Part shown: one piece after another, positions 7,696 through 16,242 of the stretch | How the letters are laid out: each line of letters opens with the position of its first letter | Numbering within the stretch: position 1 is the stretch's first letter | From: Clostridium_AD sp937920395 | GTDB taxonomy: Bacteria; Bacillota; Clostridia; Clostridiales; Clostridiaceae | Length of the DNA: 64,000 nucleotides | NCBI GenBank assembly: GCA_052274345.1 | Contig: DAVZGP010000004.1 | Location: 73,298-137,297, forward strand | Reading direction: 5' to 3' | The notes under the pieces: generated by a model | Database searches by the model: none | What the model saw: the letters and a program-made list of their open reading frames with translations, nothing else | Told to the model about the DNA's origin: nothing | Made by a program: the position numbers and the translations under genes

Positions 7696-8913
7696 TTATT
7701 TTTCGCCTTTTATAAAATAATCCATTAACTTATGTCCTTGTGGAAAATATAAACCAGTATCTTTCGCCGTAAATTCATCATAAGTGTCATTTCCACTTTC
7801 TTTTTCATCATTGCTCTGATATATTAAAAATGGTACAGGATCACTTGTATGTGTTCTAAGAGATAATGGAGTTGGATGATCTGGAAGTATTATCATTTTA
7901 TAATCTTCACCTAATTTCTCCATCTCATCTTTAATAACCTGTACTATCTGGTTATCTATAAACTCTATAGCTTTGTATTTATTTTGTATTTCACATCTAT
8001 GACCACATTCATCAGGAGCCTCAATATGAACATAAACAAAATCATTGCCCTTTTTCAATTCTTCTATAGCAGCTTTTGCTTTACCTTTAAAATTAGTATT
8101 AATATTTCCGGTAGCACCTTCTACCTCAATAATATCCATTCCTGCACACATGCCAATTCCTTTTACTAAATCAACAGCAGAAATTACTGACCCTTTTAAA
8201 TTATATTTTTTATAAAAACTAGATAGGAGTGGTTTTTTTCCTTCTCCCCAAATCCATATTGAATTAGCTGGTTTAAGCCCTCTTGCAACTCTCTTTTTGT
8301 TTATATCGTGATTTGATAAAAATTTATTGCTTTTTCTTGTCATAACATCGAATATTTCGCTACCTGGCCCCTTAGGCATATATTCTTTTACCTTTTGGCC
8401 TAATATATCGTGAGGTGGTGTAAGTGTCCATGAGTAAGGCCCCTTGTCCCATATTATTAAATGCCTATAACTAATCCCTGAATAAAACTTTATAGACTCA
8501 GTCCCTAAATACTCACCTAAATCTTTTATTAATACCCTTGCCTCGTCAGTTGTAATTTCATCTGAACTATGATCAATCATAATCTTTTCCTCATATGGCT
8601 CATCCTCTGACACTGTTACTAAATTACATCTAAAAGTAACATCTGTATCTAACATTGGTATTCGCATACTTGCTGCCTCAAAAGGTGAACGTCCACTATA
8701 ATACACTGCTGTATCATATCCAAAGACAGTCATATTTGCTGTATCGCTTCCTGCAGGCATACCCTTTGGAACAGTTTTAACCAATCCTTGCATGCCGTGC
8801 TTTGCCATATAGTCCATAGCAGGTGTCTTTGCATATTGAAGAGGTGTTTTATTATCTAGTTCCTTAATTGGGTAATCCGCCATTCCATCACCGAGTACTA
8901 CAATATATTTCAT
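7696..8913 (-). CDS. Archaeal-type phosphoglycerate-mutase family protein, probable homoserine kinase
   Basis: 405 residues from the ATG at 8913 (GGAGA 7 bases upstream; a GTG two codons earlier overlaps that site). It belongs to the alkaline-phosphatase superfamily, cofactor-independent phosphoglycerate mutase, archaeal branch (ApgM). Metal and catalytic motifs are LGDGMADYP (residues 7-15), the nucleophile-containing PAGSDTAN (53-60, Ser56), HIEAPDECGHR, and ILPDHPTP near the C terminus. A bacterial subgroup clustered with threonine genes has been proposed to be a non-orthologous homoserine kinase (TIGR02535-type). Here the gene leads a thrC-hom operon that lacks any other kinase, so that role is more likely than glycolysis. 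The alternative, a true mutase, cannot be excluded from sequence. Confidence 0.8.
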   Translation of the reverse strand: MKYIVVLGDGMADYPIKELDNKTPLQYAKTPAMDYMAKHGMQGLVKTVPKGMPAGSDTANMTVFGYDTAVYYSGRSPFEAASMRIPMLDTDVTFRCNLVTVSEDEPYEEKIMIDHSSDEITTDEARVLIKDLGEYLGTESIKFYSGISYRHLIIWDKGPYSWTLTPPHDILGQKVKEYMPKGPGSEIFDVMTRKSNKFLSNHDINKKRVARGLKPANSIWIWGEGKKPLLSSFYKKYNLKGSVISAVDLVKGIGMCAGMDIIEVEGATGNINTNFKGKAKAAIEELKKGNDFVYVHIEAPDECGHRCEIQNKYKAIEFIDNQIVQVIKDEMEKLGEDYKMIILPDHPTPLSLRTHTSDPVPFLIYQSNDEKESGNDTYDEFTAKDTGLYFPQGHKLMDYFIKGEK

Positions 8914-8994
8914 TTCCACTCTCCTTTTATTCCTTTTGTAGACATTATTTAAAATTATTCAAATTTTCTAATAATTTTTTTTATTTTTAATTCT

Positions 8995-9177
8995 ATTAAA
9001 TCATCTCCGGCGGAGCTGAATATTAATGACTTCAGAAGGAGATTTACCCCTACGTAGTTCTCTGGAGTAGATAACAATTCTCAATTGTTATCCCCCTTCT
9101 GAAGTTTTATTTCCACTAAGGTAGTTAACTTACATTTATAGATGTGGGCGACTTTCCTTCTGAAATGTCATTAAAAA
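8995..9177. repeat. Dispersed hairpin repeat, copy B, inside the riboswitch leader
   Basis: The longest of the four copies. The left end ATTAAATCATCTCCGGCGGAG carries a small CTCC/GGAG hairpin. TTAATGACTTCAGAAGGAG near the left is inverted at the right as CTTTCCTTCTGAAATGTCATTAA, and there is an internal palindrome ATAACAATTCTCAATTGTTAT. The right end abuts the T-tract of the SAM-riboswitch terminator, so the element lies between terminator and the first gene of the operon and must be transcribed in read-through mRNA. Confidence 0.7.
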
Positions 9178-9205
9178 AACTGCCTTCGGGTAAGAAAGCA
9201 GTTTT
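9173..9205 (-). terminator. Terminator of the SAM-I riboswitch
   Basis: On the minus strand AAAACTGCTTT pairs with AAGGCAGTTTT and is followed by seven T. It lies just downstream of the aptamer's P1 3' strand, the usual expression platform of an OFF switch. Confidence 0.85.
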
Positions 9206-9228
9206 CTATATTACTATAGGTAAAACTG

Positions 9229-9341
9229 ATTTCTTATTATTCAGAACTACGTTCTGCAGGAATTGACACCAATACATCCAAAATAAATGTTGGTTGTCGG
9301 GTTTCATAGGGCCAGTCCCTCCACCTCTCTAAATAAGAAAT
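9229..9341 (-). promoter_or_regulatory. SAM-I (S-box) riboswitch
   Basis: Read on the minus strand, all conserved S-box blocks are present in order: AGAGAGGTGGAGGGACTGGC, CCTATGAAACCCGACAACC, and GGTGTCAATTCCTGCAG. They are enclosed by P1 arms ATTTCTTATT and AATAAGAAAT at 9332-9341 and 9229-9238. Binding S-adenosylmethionine stabilises P1 and lets the downstream terminator form. It therefore represses the mutase-like gene, thrC and hom when methionine is plentiful. It does not face the divergent methionine synthase genes. Confidence 0.95.
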
Positions 9342-9361
9342 TTATTAAATTATTGTTTTTT

Positions 9362-9390
9362 ATTGTAACTCATGTATGTATAAATGTCAA
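9362..9390 (-). promoter_or_regulatory. Sigma-A promoter of the riboswitch-controlled operon
   Basis: TTGACA (9385-9390, minus strand) and TACAAT (9362-9367) are separated by 17 bases, placing the transcription start about 15-20 bases before the aptamer's P1 helix. Confidence 0.8.
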
Positions 9391-9486
9391 TGCAAACATA
9401 ACCCTATTAAATGTAATTAATAAATAATATATTTGCAATTATTGTATTTATACCTTATTCTAGTATAAAACTAAGTGGAGGCTCCT

Positions 9487-10149
9487 ATGGAAATCGATAA
9501 AAACGAGGTTTTAAGATATTTGGGATATAAGAACCAAAAAATAGATACAAATATGATAAATTTAATTGATGAATGTATTCAAGAAATAATTGGTATAATC
9601 GAATCTAATTCTGTATATGAAATCTTTGATATTGAAAGAAAAGATGATAAACTTTTTCTATTAGGAAGCACTTTAGTTTTAAAAGATAAAGATATAAAAA
9701 ATCTTTTAATAAACTGTGATAAGTGCATCGTTATGGCTGCGACTCTTGGAACTGCTATTGACAGCAAACTAGCTTACTACTCAAGATTTGATATCACAAA
9801 AGGTGTAATTATGGATGCCTGTGCAAGTACCGCTATAGAGTATATATGTGATGAGTTGCAAGATAAATTTATGAAAAATGCATTAAAAGAGGAGCTATAT
9901 ATTACAACTAGATATAGCCCAGGTTATGGAGACTTTGCTATTGATAATGGATCCGAAATACTAAATGTATTAGATGCATATAAAAAAATAGGACTATCAA
10001 TTACTGAAAATAGTATAATGCTTCCAAGAAAATCGGTAACCGCACTTATAGGCCTTAGCAAAATTAAAAGTTCTAAAAAACATACTGGATGTCAAGTTTG
10101 CAAAAACATAGGCTGTGAATTCAGAAAGGATGGTGGATGTTGTGAATAA
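9487..10149 (+). CDS. Methionine synthase reactivation (AdoMet-binding) domain protein
   Basis: 220 residues from the ATG at 9487, which has GGAGG 6 bases upstream; a GTG at 9475 overlaps that site. It matches the cobalamin-dependent methionine synthase activation domain as a stand-alone protein: the RYSPGYGDF motif near residue 145 is the AdoMet-binding signature, and a Cys-rich tail (CQVCKNIGCEFRKDGGCC) follows. In E. coli this domain is the C terminus of MetH, where it reductively remethylates oxidised cobalamin using SAM. Here it is encoded separately and overlaps the start of the MetH core gene by 8 bases, so the two are translationally coupled and should act as one split enzyme. The Cys tail might carry a metal; that is speculation. 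Confidence 0.9.
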   Translation: MEIDKNEVLRYLGYKNQKIDTNMINLIDECIQEIIGIIESNSVYEIFDIERKDDKLFLLGSTLVLKDKDIKNLLINCDKCIVMAATLGTAIDSKLAYYSRFDITKGVIMDACASTAIEYICDELQDKFMKNALKEELYITTRYSPGYGDFAIDNGSEILNVLDAYKKIGLSITENSIMLPRKSVTALIGLSKIKSSKKHTGCQVCKNIGCEFRKDGGCCE

Positions 10150-12511
10150 AAAAATAAATTTTAATAATTTTTTACTGTTTGATGGTGCTATGGGAACAAT
10201 GCTCCAAAAATATGGAATTAAAAGGGGTGAATTACCCGAAAGTTATAATATATTGCACCCAGAAATCATAGAAAAAATTCATTTAGAATACCTAGATGTA
10301 GGTAGTGATATAATAACTACTAATACATTTGGTGCAAATAGATATAAACTTAAAAATACATTATATAGCGTTGAAGATATTGTGGGAAGTGCTGTAAGAA
10401 TAGCAAGAAATGCTGCTAAAGATAAACTTGTTGCACTTGATATTGGACCTATAGGTCAATTGATGCAGCCACTTGGAACCTTGTCATTTAGTGATGCCTA
10501 TGACACTTTTGCTGAGCAAATAAAAATTGGTGCAAAAGAAGGTGCGGATATAATCATTATTGAAACAATGTCAGATATTTATGAGGCTAAGGCAGCTATT
10601 CTTGCAGCAAAAGAAAATAGTAGTCTTCCAGTAATATGTACAATGTCTTATCAATGCAATGGACGAACCTTAACAGGTACAGACCCACTAACTATGGTTA
10701 ATATAATTCAAAGCCTTGGGGTGGACGCTCTTGGGGTAAATTGCTCTCTAGGTCCAAATGAGATGCTTCCAATAATTACAGAAATACTTAAGTACTCAAG
10801 CATCCCAGTTATAGTTCAACCTAATGCAGGTCTTCCTAAACTTAAAAATGGAGAAGCATTTTATGATGTTCATGCACATGAATTTGCAGAGTATGCAAAA
10901 ATCATGGCAGAAATGGGTGTTACAATATTCGGTGGTTGCTGTGGAACTACGAGTGAGCACATAAAAGATATATATGAAATGTTAAAAGAATTGAAACCTG
11001 TAAAACGCAACGTTAAAAAAATTACAGCAGTTAGTTCACCTTCATTAACAGTAGTACTTGGGGAAGATATAAGAGTTATTGGTGAGCGAATAAATCCAAC
11101 AGGCAAAAAAAAGCTCAAAGAAGCATTAAAAAATAATAATCTAGACTATATACTTAAAGAAGGTATAAATCAAAGAGACGCTGGAGCAGATATACTAGAT
11201 GTTAATGTGGGACTTCCTGAAATTGATGAACTTGCAGTTATGGTTGAAGTCATTAAAGAACTACAAAGCGTTGTTAATCTCCCTCTTCAAATTGATAGTG
11301 TACGGCCTGATGTAATTGAAGCAGCAGTTCGAATTTATAATGGAAAACCACTAATAAATTCTGTTAATGGTAAAAACGAAACAATGGACGCAGTATTTCC
11401 AATAGTTAAAAAATATGGAGCTTGTGTAATAGGCCTCACCATTGATGAGTCTGGCATTCCCTCAACAGCTGAAGGTAGACTTAAAGTAGCCAAGAAAATT
11501 GTTAAAAGGGCGGCTGAATATGGAATAGATAAATCAGATATTATCATAGATTGTCTTGTTTTAACTGCCTCTGCTCAACAAAGTGAGGTTAAAGAAACTA
11601 TTCGTGCAGTTCAGCTTGTTAAAAACACACTAGGTGTTAAAACCACGCTTGGAGTAAGTAATGTATCCTTTGGTTTGCCTCGTCGAGGAATACTAAACAG
11701 AACCTTCCTCGCTGCTGCATTAACTGCTGGACTTGATGCTCCAATACTCAATCCTCTATCTGAGGATATGATGTCTACAATTAATGCATTTAACGTTTTA
11801 TGGAATAATGACATAGCATCAAAAAAATATATAGATGGTTACTCAACCTTTGAAGGAAATACAGCAACTAAAGAAATTGTCGCAAATAAAGATTTAAAGA
11901 GCATAATTATTGATGGTATGAAGGAAGAAGCTTCAAAAATAACAAAAGAACTTTTAAAAACAATGACTGAAATGGAAGTTGTGAATACCTATTTAATACC
12001 ATCACTTGATATTGTAGGTCAAAAATATGAAAGTGGAGAAATATTTCTTCCTCAATTATTACAATCTGCAGAAACAGTAAAAAAATCATTCCAGATAATT
12101 AAAGAAAGAATGATGGAAAGTACTGATAAAAAAATAAGCAAAGGCACAATTGTTCTTGCAACAGTTAGGGGTGACATTCACGATATCGGTAAAAATATAG
12201 TTAAAATTCTACTCGAAAATTATGGATTTGATGTAATAGATCTTGGAAAAGATGTCCACGAGGATGTCGTTGTTGAAGCAGTACGTAGTGGTAACATTAA
12301 ATTAGTTGGTTTAAGTGCACTTATGACCACCACTGTTAGAAGCATGGGTGAAACAATAAAAGCACTTAGGGATAATAACCTTGATTGCACCGTTCTTGTC
12401 GGAGGCGCAGTTTTAAATGAAGAATACGCAAAAATGATAGGCGCAGATTATTATGCAAAAGACGCAACTCAAACTGTTAAATTTGCACGCAAATTATTCA
12501 AATGTGAATAA
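10142..12511 (+). CDS. metH: Cobalamin-dependent methionine synthase, core without activation domain
   Basis: About 789 residues from the GTG at 10142 (GGTGG 6 bases upstream); an earlier GTG at 10115 is less likely. It transfers the methyl group of 5-methyltetrahydrofolate to homocysteine. Domains in order are: homocysteine methyltransferase (1-290) with the zinc ligands GVNCSLG and GGCCGTT; pterin-binding (about 305-570) with GERINPTGKKKLKEAL and DVNVGLPEIDE; a cobalamin cap; and a B12-binding domain with the axial histidine motif DIHDIG near residue 680. The E. coli enzyme is about 1,230 residues because it also has the activation domain, supplied here by the upstream gene. A bidirectional-looking hairpin terminates the transcript. 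Confidence 0.95.
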   Translation: MNKKINFNNFLLFDGAMGTMLQKYGIKRGELPESYNILHPEIIEKIHLEYLDVGSDIITTNTFGANRYKLKNTLYSVEDIVGSAVRIARNAAKDKLVALDIGPIGQLMQPLGTLSFSDAYDTFAEQIKIGAKEGADIIIIETMSDIYEAKAAILAAKENSSLPVICTMSYQCNGRTLTGTDPLTMVNIIQSLGVDALGVNCSLGPNEMLPIITEILKYSSIPVIVQPNAGLPKLKNGEAFYDVHAHEFAEYAKIMAEMGVTIFGGCCGTTSEHIKDIYEMLKELKPVKRNVKKITAVSSPSLTVVLGEDIRVIGERINPTGKKKLKEALKNNNLDYILKEGINQRDAGADILDVNVGLPEIDELAVMVEVIKELQSVVNLPLQIDSVRPDVIEAAVRIYNGKPLINSVNGKNETMDAVFPIVKKYGACVIGLTIDESGIPSTAEGRLKVAKKIVKRAAEYGIDKSDIIIDCLVLTASAQQSEVKETIRAVQLVKNTLGVKTTLGVSNVSFGLPRRGILNRTFLAAALTAGLDAPILNPLSEDMMSTINAFNVLWNNDIASKKYIDGYSTFEGNTATKEIVANKDLKSIIIDGMKEEASKITKELLKTMTEMEVVNTYLIPSLDIVGQKYESGEIFLPQLLQSAETVKKSFQIIKERMMESTDKKISKGTIVLATVRGDIHDIGKNIVKILLENYGFDVIDLGKDVHEDVVVEAVRSGNIKLVGLSALMTTTVRSMGETIKALRDNNLDCTVLVGGAVLNEEYAKMIGADYYAKDATQTVKFARKLFKCE

Positions 12512-12546
12512 TGGCATTACCTATGAAGCTTTTCCTGCATGACTCC

Positions 12547-12597
12547 AAATAAGCGGAAGTTTTAACTAAACACTAACTTCTGCTTATTTCTATTTTT
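12547..12597 (+). terminator. Terminator of the metH operon
   Basis: AAATAAGCGGAAGTT (12547-12561) pairs with AACTTCTGCTTATTT (12575-12589), followed by CTATTTTT. It could also serve the convergent DUF956 gene. Confidence 0.85.
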
Positions 12598-12675
12598 AAA
12601 ATCTTCGTTATTCAATAAATAATAAAAAATAACATGCTAATTATAGTATTAATTAACATGTTAAATATTATTTGA

Positions 12676-13050
12676 TCAACTCTTCTTAAATCTCGATTGA
12701 AACGATCGCTTTACAACATCAAAAAAGCTTAATGAATTAACCATATTACTTGGCTCAACATATTTTCGAATAGCACGAAGCACTTTTTTGGGATCTTTAG
12801 AAGAAAAAATATAGTTAACATTTTTCTTGTTTTTAATCGCATATCGTGGAATCCACTTTCCTTTTAGCATTACGGATGCAATGACTTTGTCAACCTCTTC
12901 CCAAGGAATTTGAACATTTTTGCGAGAATCACGAGAACAATAAAACTCAAACCCTTTGTCGCCAATCATAATTTTCCCATAATCTGTAGCGCCTGTAAGC
13001 CATGTTGCATCAATTACTAGATCCACCTTTGTATTGAGTGATTGAACCAT
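12676..13050 (-). CDS. manO: DUF956 (ManO-like) protein of the mannose PTS
   Basis: 124 residues. It matches the small cytosolic DUF956 family, which is almost always the last gene of man/mpt-type PTS operons and is thought to modulate their expression. The conserved VDLVIDATWLTG near the N terminus and the aromatic KGFEFYCSRDSRKNVQIPW stretch are visible. The fold is probably PH-like. Here it is separated from manZ by a terminator and by a copy of the dispersed repeat, with 276 bases in between, so it probably depends on read-through or its own promoter. Ribosome site AGAGGT precedes the ATG. Confidence 0.85.
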   Translation of the reverse strand: MVQSLNTKVDLVIDATWLTGATDYGKIMIGDKGFEFYCSRDSRKNVQIPWEEVDKVIASVMLKGKWIPRYAIKNKKNVNYIFSSKDPKKVLRAIRKYVEPSNMVNSLSFFDVVKRSFQSRFKKS

Positions 13051-13240
13051 ACGATCTACCTCTTTTCTATTTATAAATACAATTATTTATGTTAAATGTA
13101 TTTCAATTATATGTTTCTTATTTGTTTCCATTACTCAATTATTGTACTTATTGACTATAGTATATAATATACCTTCTTATGATGCAATGATCAAGTGCCA
13201 CAAGATACAACCGTCAAAAACCAGTTTTAATAGACCTAAA

Positions 13241-13281
13241 ATTAAATCATCTCCTGGCATGCTACAATATTAATATAGAGG
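13241..13281. repeat. Dispersed hairpin repeat, partial copy C
   Basis: Only the left end is conserved (ATTAAATCATCTCC then ACAATATTAATA); the right half seen in the other copies is missing. It lies directly downstream of the manZ terminator. Confidence 0.5.
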
Positions 13282-13285
13282 TAAT

Positions 13286-13314
13286 AAAAAAAACCCAGGC
13301 CGAAAGCCTAGGTT
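13286..13314 (-). terminator. Terminator of the man PTS operon
   Basis: On the minus strand AACCTAGGC pairs with GCCTGGGTT across a TTTCG-type loop and is followed by eight T, 13 bases after the manZ stop. Confidence 0.92.
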
Positions 13315-13326
13315 GAGTAAAAAATA

Positions 13327-14283
13327 TTACATTAAGCCGATTAAGTGGAAAATAATACCCACTGCGAACAACCCAAAAATAATTGTAATTGGATTAACTT
13401 TCTTCTTAAGCAACCACATACAAAGTAATGTCAATCCTAATCCTGCAATTCCAGGGATCAAAGAATCTAAGTTATTTTGTAGTGTAGTAACCTTATCAGG
13501 AGTTAATGACATACCACTTCCTTGTTGCAAAAGTGCTTCTTTAATACCTTGTGCTCCAGCAGGAAGTTTGTCCCAAACAATAAATGCACCCTTAGCTAAC
13601 TTAACGGTTGATACTACAGGTGTAAATACAACAGTTACCCATCTGTTAACTAATGATCCCAAAATGAACATACCAAGGATGGATGCTCCTTTTGTAACAT
13701 CTTGTAGTAAATTACCTGATACATCATCAGTAATTTTAGAACCTGCTCTGTAACCAAACTCTTGTGTATACCATGTAAATGACATACGGATGGCATTCCA
13801 AACAACGAAAAAGATAATTGGTCCAAGTATGTTACCAGCCATAGCAAGAGAACCAGCTAATGCCCCTAAAATCGGTCTAACAGTAAACCAGAACACTGGA
13901 TCACCTACGCCTGCTAAAGGTCCCATCATACCAATTTTAACACCTTGAATAGTTACATCATCAATTGGTAAACCATTTGCACGGTCTTCTTCTAATGCTA
14001 ATGTTACACCAATGATTGGTGAAGCCACATATGGATGAGTGTTAAAGAACTCCAAGTGACGTTTTAGTGCAGCTGCACGATCTTCTTTAGTCTTATATAA
14101 TTTTTTGATTGCGGGTATTAATGTATATGCCCAGCCACCGTTTTGCATTCTTTCGTAGTTCCAAGAACCTTGAATGAAAGTTGAATGCCACCAAACAGAA
14201 ATACGATCTTTTTTTGTTAATGATACTTTCTTTTCTATTTTTAATTCTTTTATTTTCTTTTCTAATTTTAATTTTTTCTCCAT
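13327..14283 (-). CDS. manZ: PTS mannose/fructose/sorbose family IID component
   Basis: 318 residues, of which roughly 30 N-terminal ones are an unusually charged Lys/Glu extension (KKLKLEKKIKELKIEKK). The body carries the IID signature around residues 35-60 (WWHSTFIQGSWNYERMQNGG) and the membrane region with GPLAGVGDPVFWFT. With IIC it forms the membrane channel that carries hexose while IIB phosphorylates it. It follows IIC by 18 bases and shares its transcript. The C terminus is hydrophobic (FGLFAVGIIFHLIGLM). The sugar is probably mannose/glucose by family, but it could be another hexose or amino sugar. Confidence 0.93.
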   Translation of the reverse strand: MEKKLKLEKKIKELKIEKKVSLTKKDRISVWWHSTFIQGSWNYERMQNGGWAYTLIPAIKKLYKTKEDRAAALKRHLEFFNTHPYVASPIIGVTLALEEDRANGLPIDDVTIQGVKIGMMGPLAGVGDPVFWFTVRPILGALAGSLAMAGNILGPIIFFVVWNAIRMSFTWYTQEFGYRAGSKITDDVSGNLLQDVTKGASILGMFILGSLVNRWVTVVFTPVVSTVKLAKGAFIVWDKLPAGAQGIKEALLQQGSGMSLTPDKVTTLQNNLDSLIPGIAGLGLTLLCMWLLKKKVNPITIIFGLFAVGIIFHLIGLM

Positions 14284-14301
14284 TTTGTATTCCCCCCCTT
14301 C

Positions 14302-15108
14302 TTAGTAAGTGTCAATAATATCGCCTAATGGATCACCAGTATTTGAGCTTCCACCATTACCTGAGCCACCTTGTTTCGTAAGCTTCAAGTAAATAAGAGC
14401 CACACATACACCGATTGCCCCTAATCCTATAAGTGTAATTTGTGAAATAGTTGCTAATACAAAACCAATTGCAAAGAATGGCCATACTTCTTTTGTAGCC
14501 ATCATGTTGATTACCATTGCATAACCAACAGCTACAACCATTCCACCACCAATTGCGAGTCCACCTGTGAGCCATGTAGGCATAGCTTCAAGTACTGAAC
14601 GAATTGGACCAGCGCCAACTGCTAATATCAAAGCTGCTGGGATTGCAATACGTACACCTTGCATGCAAATAGCAATTATATGCCACATTTCAACTTTTCT
14701 GATATCTCCTTGTGCAGCAGCAGCATCCATAAAATGTACAAACACTGTAGCAATGGTACGACAAATAATTGTTAATAATAGCCCTAAAACTGCTAGTGGA
14801 ACAGCAATAGCGATAGCTGCTGGAACTCCTGCTGTGCCTTGGCCACCAAGAACTAGAATAATTGCAGATGCAACAGATGCAAGCGCTGCATCGGGTGCTA
14901 CGGCAGCACCTATGTTTGCCCAACCTAAAGCAATCATTTGAAGAGTACCGCCTAAAATTAGGCATGGTAATAAGTTACCTGTAACTAAGCCGATTAACGT
15001 ACAAGCAATTACTGGTTGATGGAAATCAAACGCATCCAAGATACCTTCCATACCAGCTAGAAATGCCACGATAACGACTAATATCATTTGGATTATATTT
15101 ATATCCAT
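14302..15108 (-). CDS. manY: PTS mannose family IIC component
   Basis: 268 residues with about seven to eight hydrophobic helices, matching the ManY/SorC family. Recognisable segments are FHQPVIACTLIGLVTGNL near residues 30-45 and GGTLQMIALGWANIGAAVAPD near 55-75, which carry the sugar-binding region in this family. It is the translocating subunit of the mannose-type permease in the cytoplasmic membrane. The C terminus is Gly/Ser-rich and soluble (GGSGNGGSSNTGDP), as in mpt-type systems. Gene spacing on both sides is under 45 bases, consistent with one operon with IIAB and IID. Confidence 0.93.
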   Translation of the reverse strand: MDINIIQMILVVIVAFLAGMEGILDAFDFHQPVIACTLIGLVTGNLLPCLILGGTLQMIALGWANIGAAVAPDAALASVASAIILVLGGQGTAGVPAAIAIAVPLAVLGLLLTIICRTIATVFVHFMDAAAAQGDIRKVEMWHIIAICMQGVRIAIPAALILAVGAGPIRSVLEAMPTWLTGGLAIGGGMVVAVGYAMVINMMATKEVWPFFAIGFVLATISQITLIGLGAIGVCVALIYLKLTKQGGSGNGGSSNTGDPLGDIIDTY

Positions 15109-15149
15109 GATTATTAATCCCCCTTTTTCATTTTAATAGTTTAATTAAA

Positions 15150-16127
15150 TTATTTTAATTTATTTAATTCAGCTTGTGCTTTTTTAAGGATTTCGTCCAT
15201 ATTTCCCTTTGAATCATTAGGAACTTTACGAACATCAAAAGTAAGTCCAGCTTCTTTAAGCTTCTTGAAGGTATCAATATCATCTTGATTAAAAGCAAGT
15301 ACTTTGTTTGGCTGAACTTTTCCTACAGCGTGAGCCATAGAGCCAATATTGATTGTCTTAAGTGGTACTCCACCTTCTACTGCGCGAAGTACATCTTGTG
15401 GATTTTCAAAAAGAAGTAACGCACGTTGTCCGCCAAACTGTTTATCATTTTTTGCAAGTTTAATCATTTGACTAACTGGAACAACATGAGCTTTAACACC
15501 TGGAGGAGCAGCTTGAGTTATTAATTTGCTACGAAGCTCATCTTTGGCTACTTCATCTGACACAACAATAATTCGTGTAGGTAGCACATCTTTTGACCAA
15601 GCAGTGGCTATTTGTCCATGAAGTAAACGAGAATCAATACGAGCTAAAACATATTCGAATGATCCAGGTGCACCAGCACTCGAAACCCCTGCGTTCGCCT
15701 CTGAAGATTTACCATTATCTGCTGGTTCTAATTCTTCAGGCTTAACTTTAATGCCTTCTTTAGCTGAATTTAAGATAAAAGCTGCAATTTCATGTGCGGA
15801 TTCCATTGAAGAACGTGAAGAATAAGCTTCAATTACCATTGGTAAATTCATACCAGCTACGATTGCCCATTTGTCTTTGTGTTCTTCAAATAGACTATTT
15901 GCTTGGTTAAATGGTGTACCACCCCAAAGATCAACTAAGAATAAAATTTCATCTTGGTTGTCAAAGGATGCGATTGCATCTTTCATTTTTGCTTTAACAT
16001 CATCAGGGCCTTCACTAGGCATCAACGTAACAGCTTGTACGTTTTCTTGTTCTCCGAAAATCATTGCACCAGATTGCAAGATGCCTTTAGCAAATTCTCC
16101 ATGACTAGCAAGAATAATTCCTACCAT
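15150..16127 (-). CDS. manX: PTS mannose family IIAB fusion
   Basis: 325 residues. Residues 1-135 are a IIA-Man domain with the phosphorylatable histidine in IILASHGEFAKG (H10). A polar linker (about 136-165, rich in Ala, Ser and Gly) leads to a IIB domain whose active histidine is in RIDSRLLHGQIATAWSKD. The protein relays phosphate from HPr to the incoming sugar on the cytoplasmic side. It is the second gene of the sigma-54-controlled operon, 115 bases after the separate IIB gene, and has its own AGGAGG site. The IIA domain also normally reports PTS activity to LevR-type regulators. Confidence 0.93.
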   Translation of the reverse strand: MVGIILASHGEFAKGILQSGAMIFGEQENVQAVTLMPSEGPDDVKAKMKDAIASFDNQDEILFLVDLWGGTPFNQANSLFEEHKDKWAIVAGMNLPMVIEAYSSRSSMESAHEIAAFILNSAKEGIKVKPEELEPADNGKSSEANAGVSSAGAPGSFEYVLARIDSRLLHGQIATAWSKDVLPTRIIVVSDEVAKDELRSKLITQAAPPGVKAHVVPVSQMIKLAKNDKQFGGQRALLLFENPQDVLRAVEGGVPLKTINIGSMAHAVGKVQPNKVLAFNQDDIDTFKKLKEAGLTFDVRKVPNDSKGNMDEILKKAQAELNKLK

Positions 16128-16242
16128 CTTTTATACCTCCTATTTTTTATTTGTTACAGTAAAATCTATATAAAAGTTTTTGAAAAACCTGTAACCAAAA
16201 TCAGTAAATAATCGTAACGATTACAACTAAAAGACATTAATT

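Noticed and set aside
9229..9341. SAM riboswitch as regulator of metH
   Set aside because: The conserved blocks read only on the minus strand, away from metH; no S-box is visible on the plus strand upstream of 9487.
13313..14941. Plus-strand ORFs opposite manZ and manY
   Set aside because: Antisense to well conserved PTS genes; no start signals.
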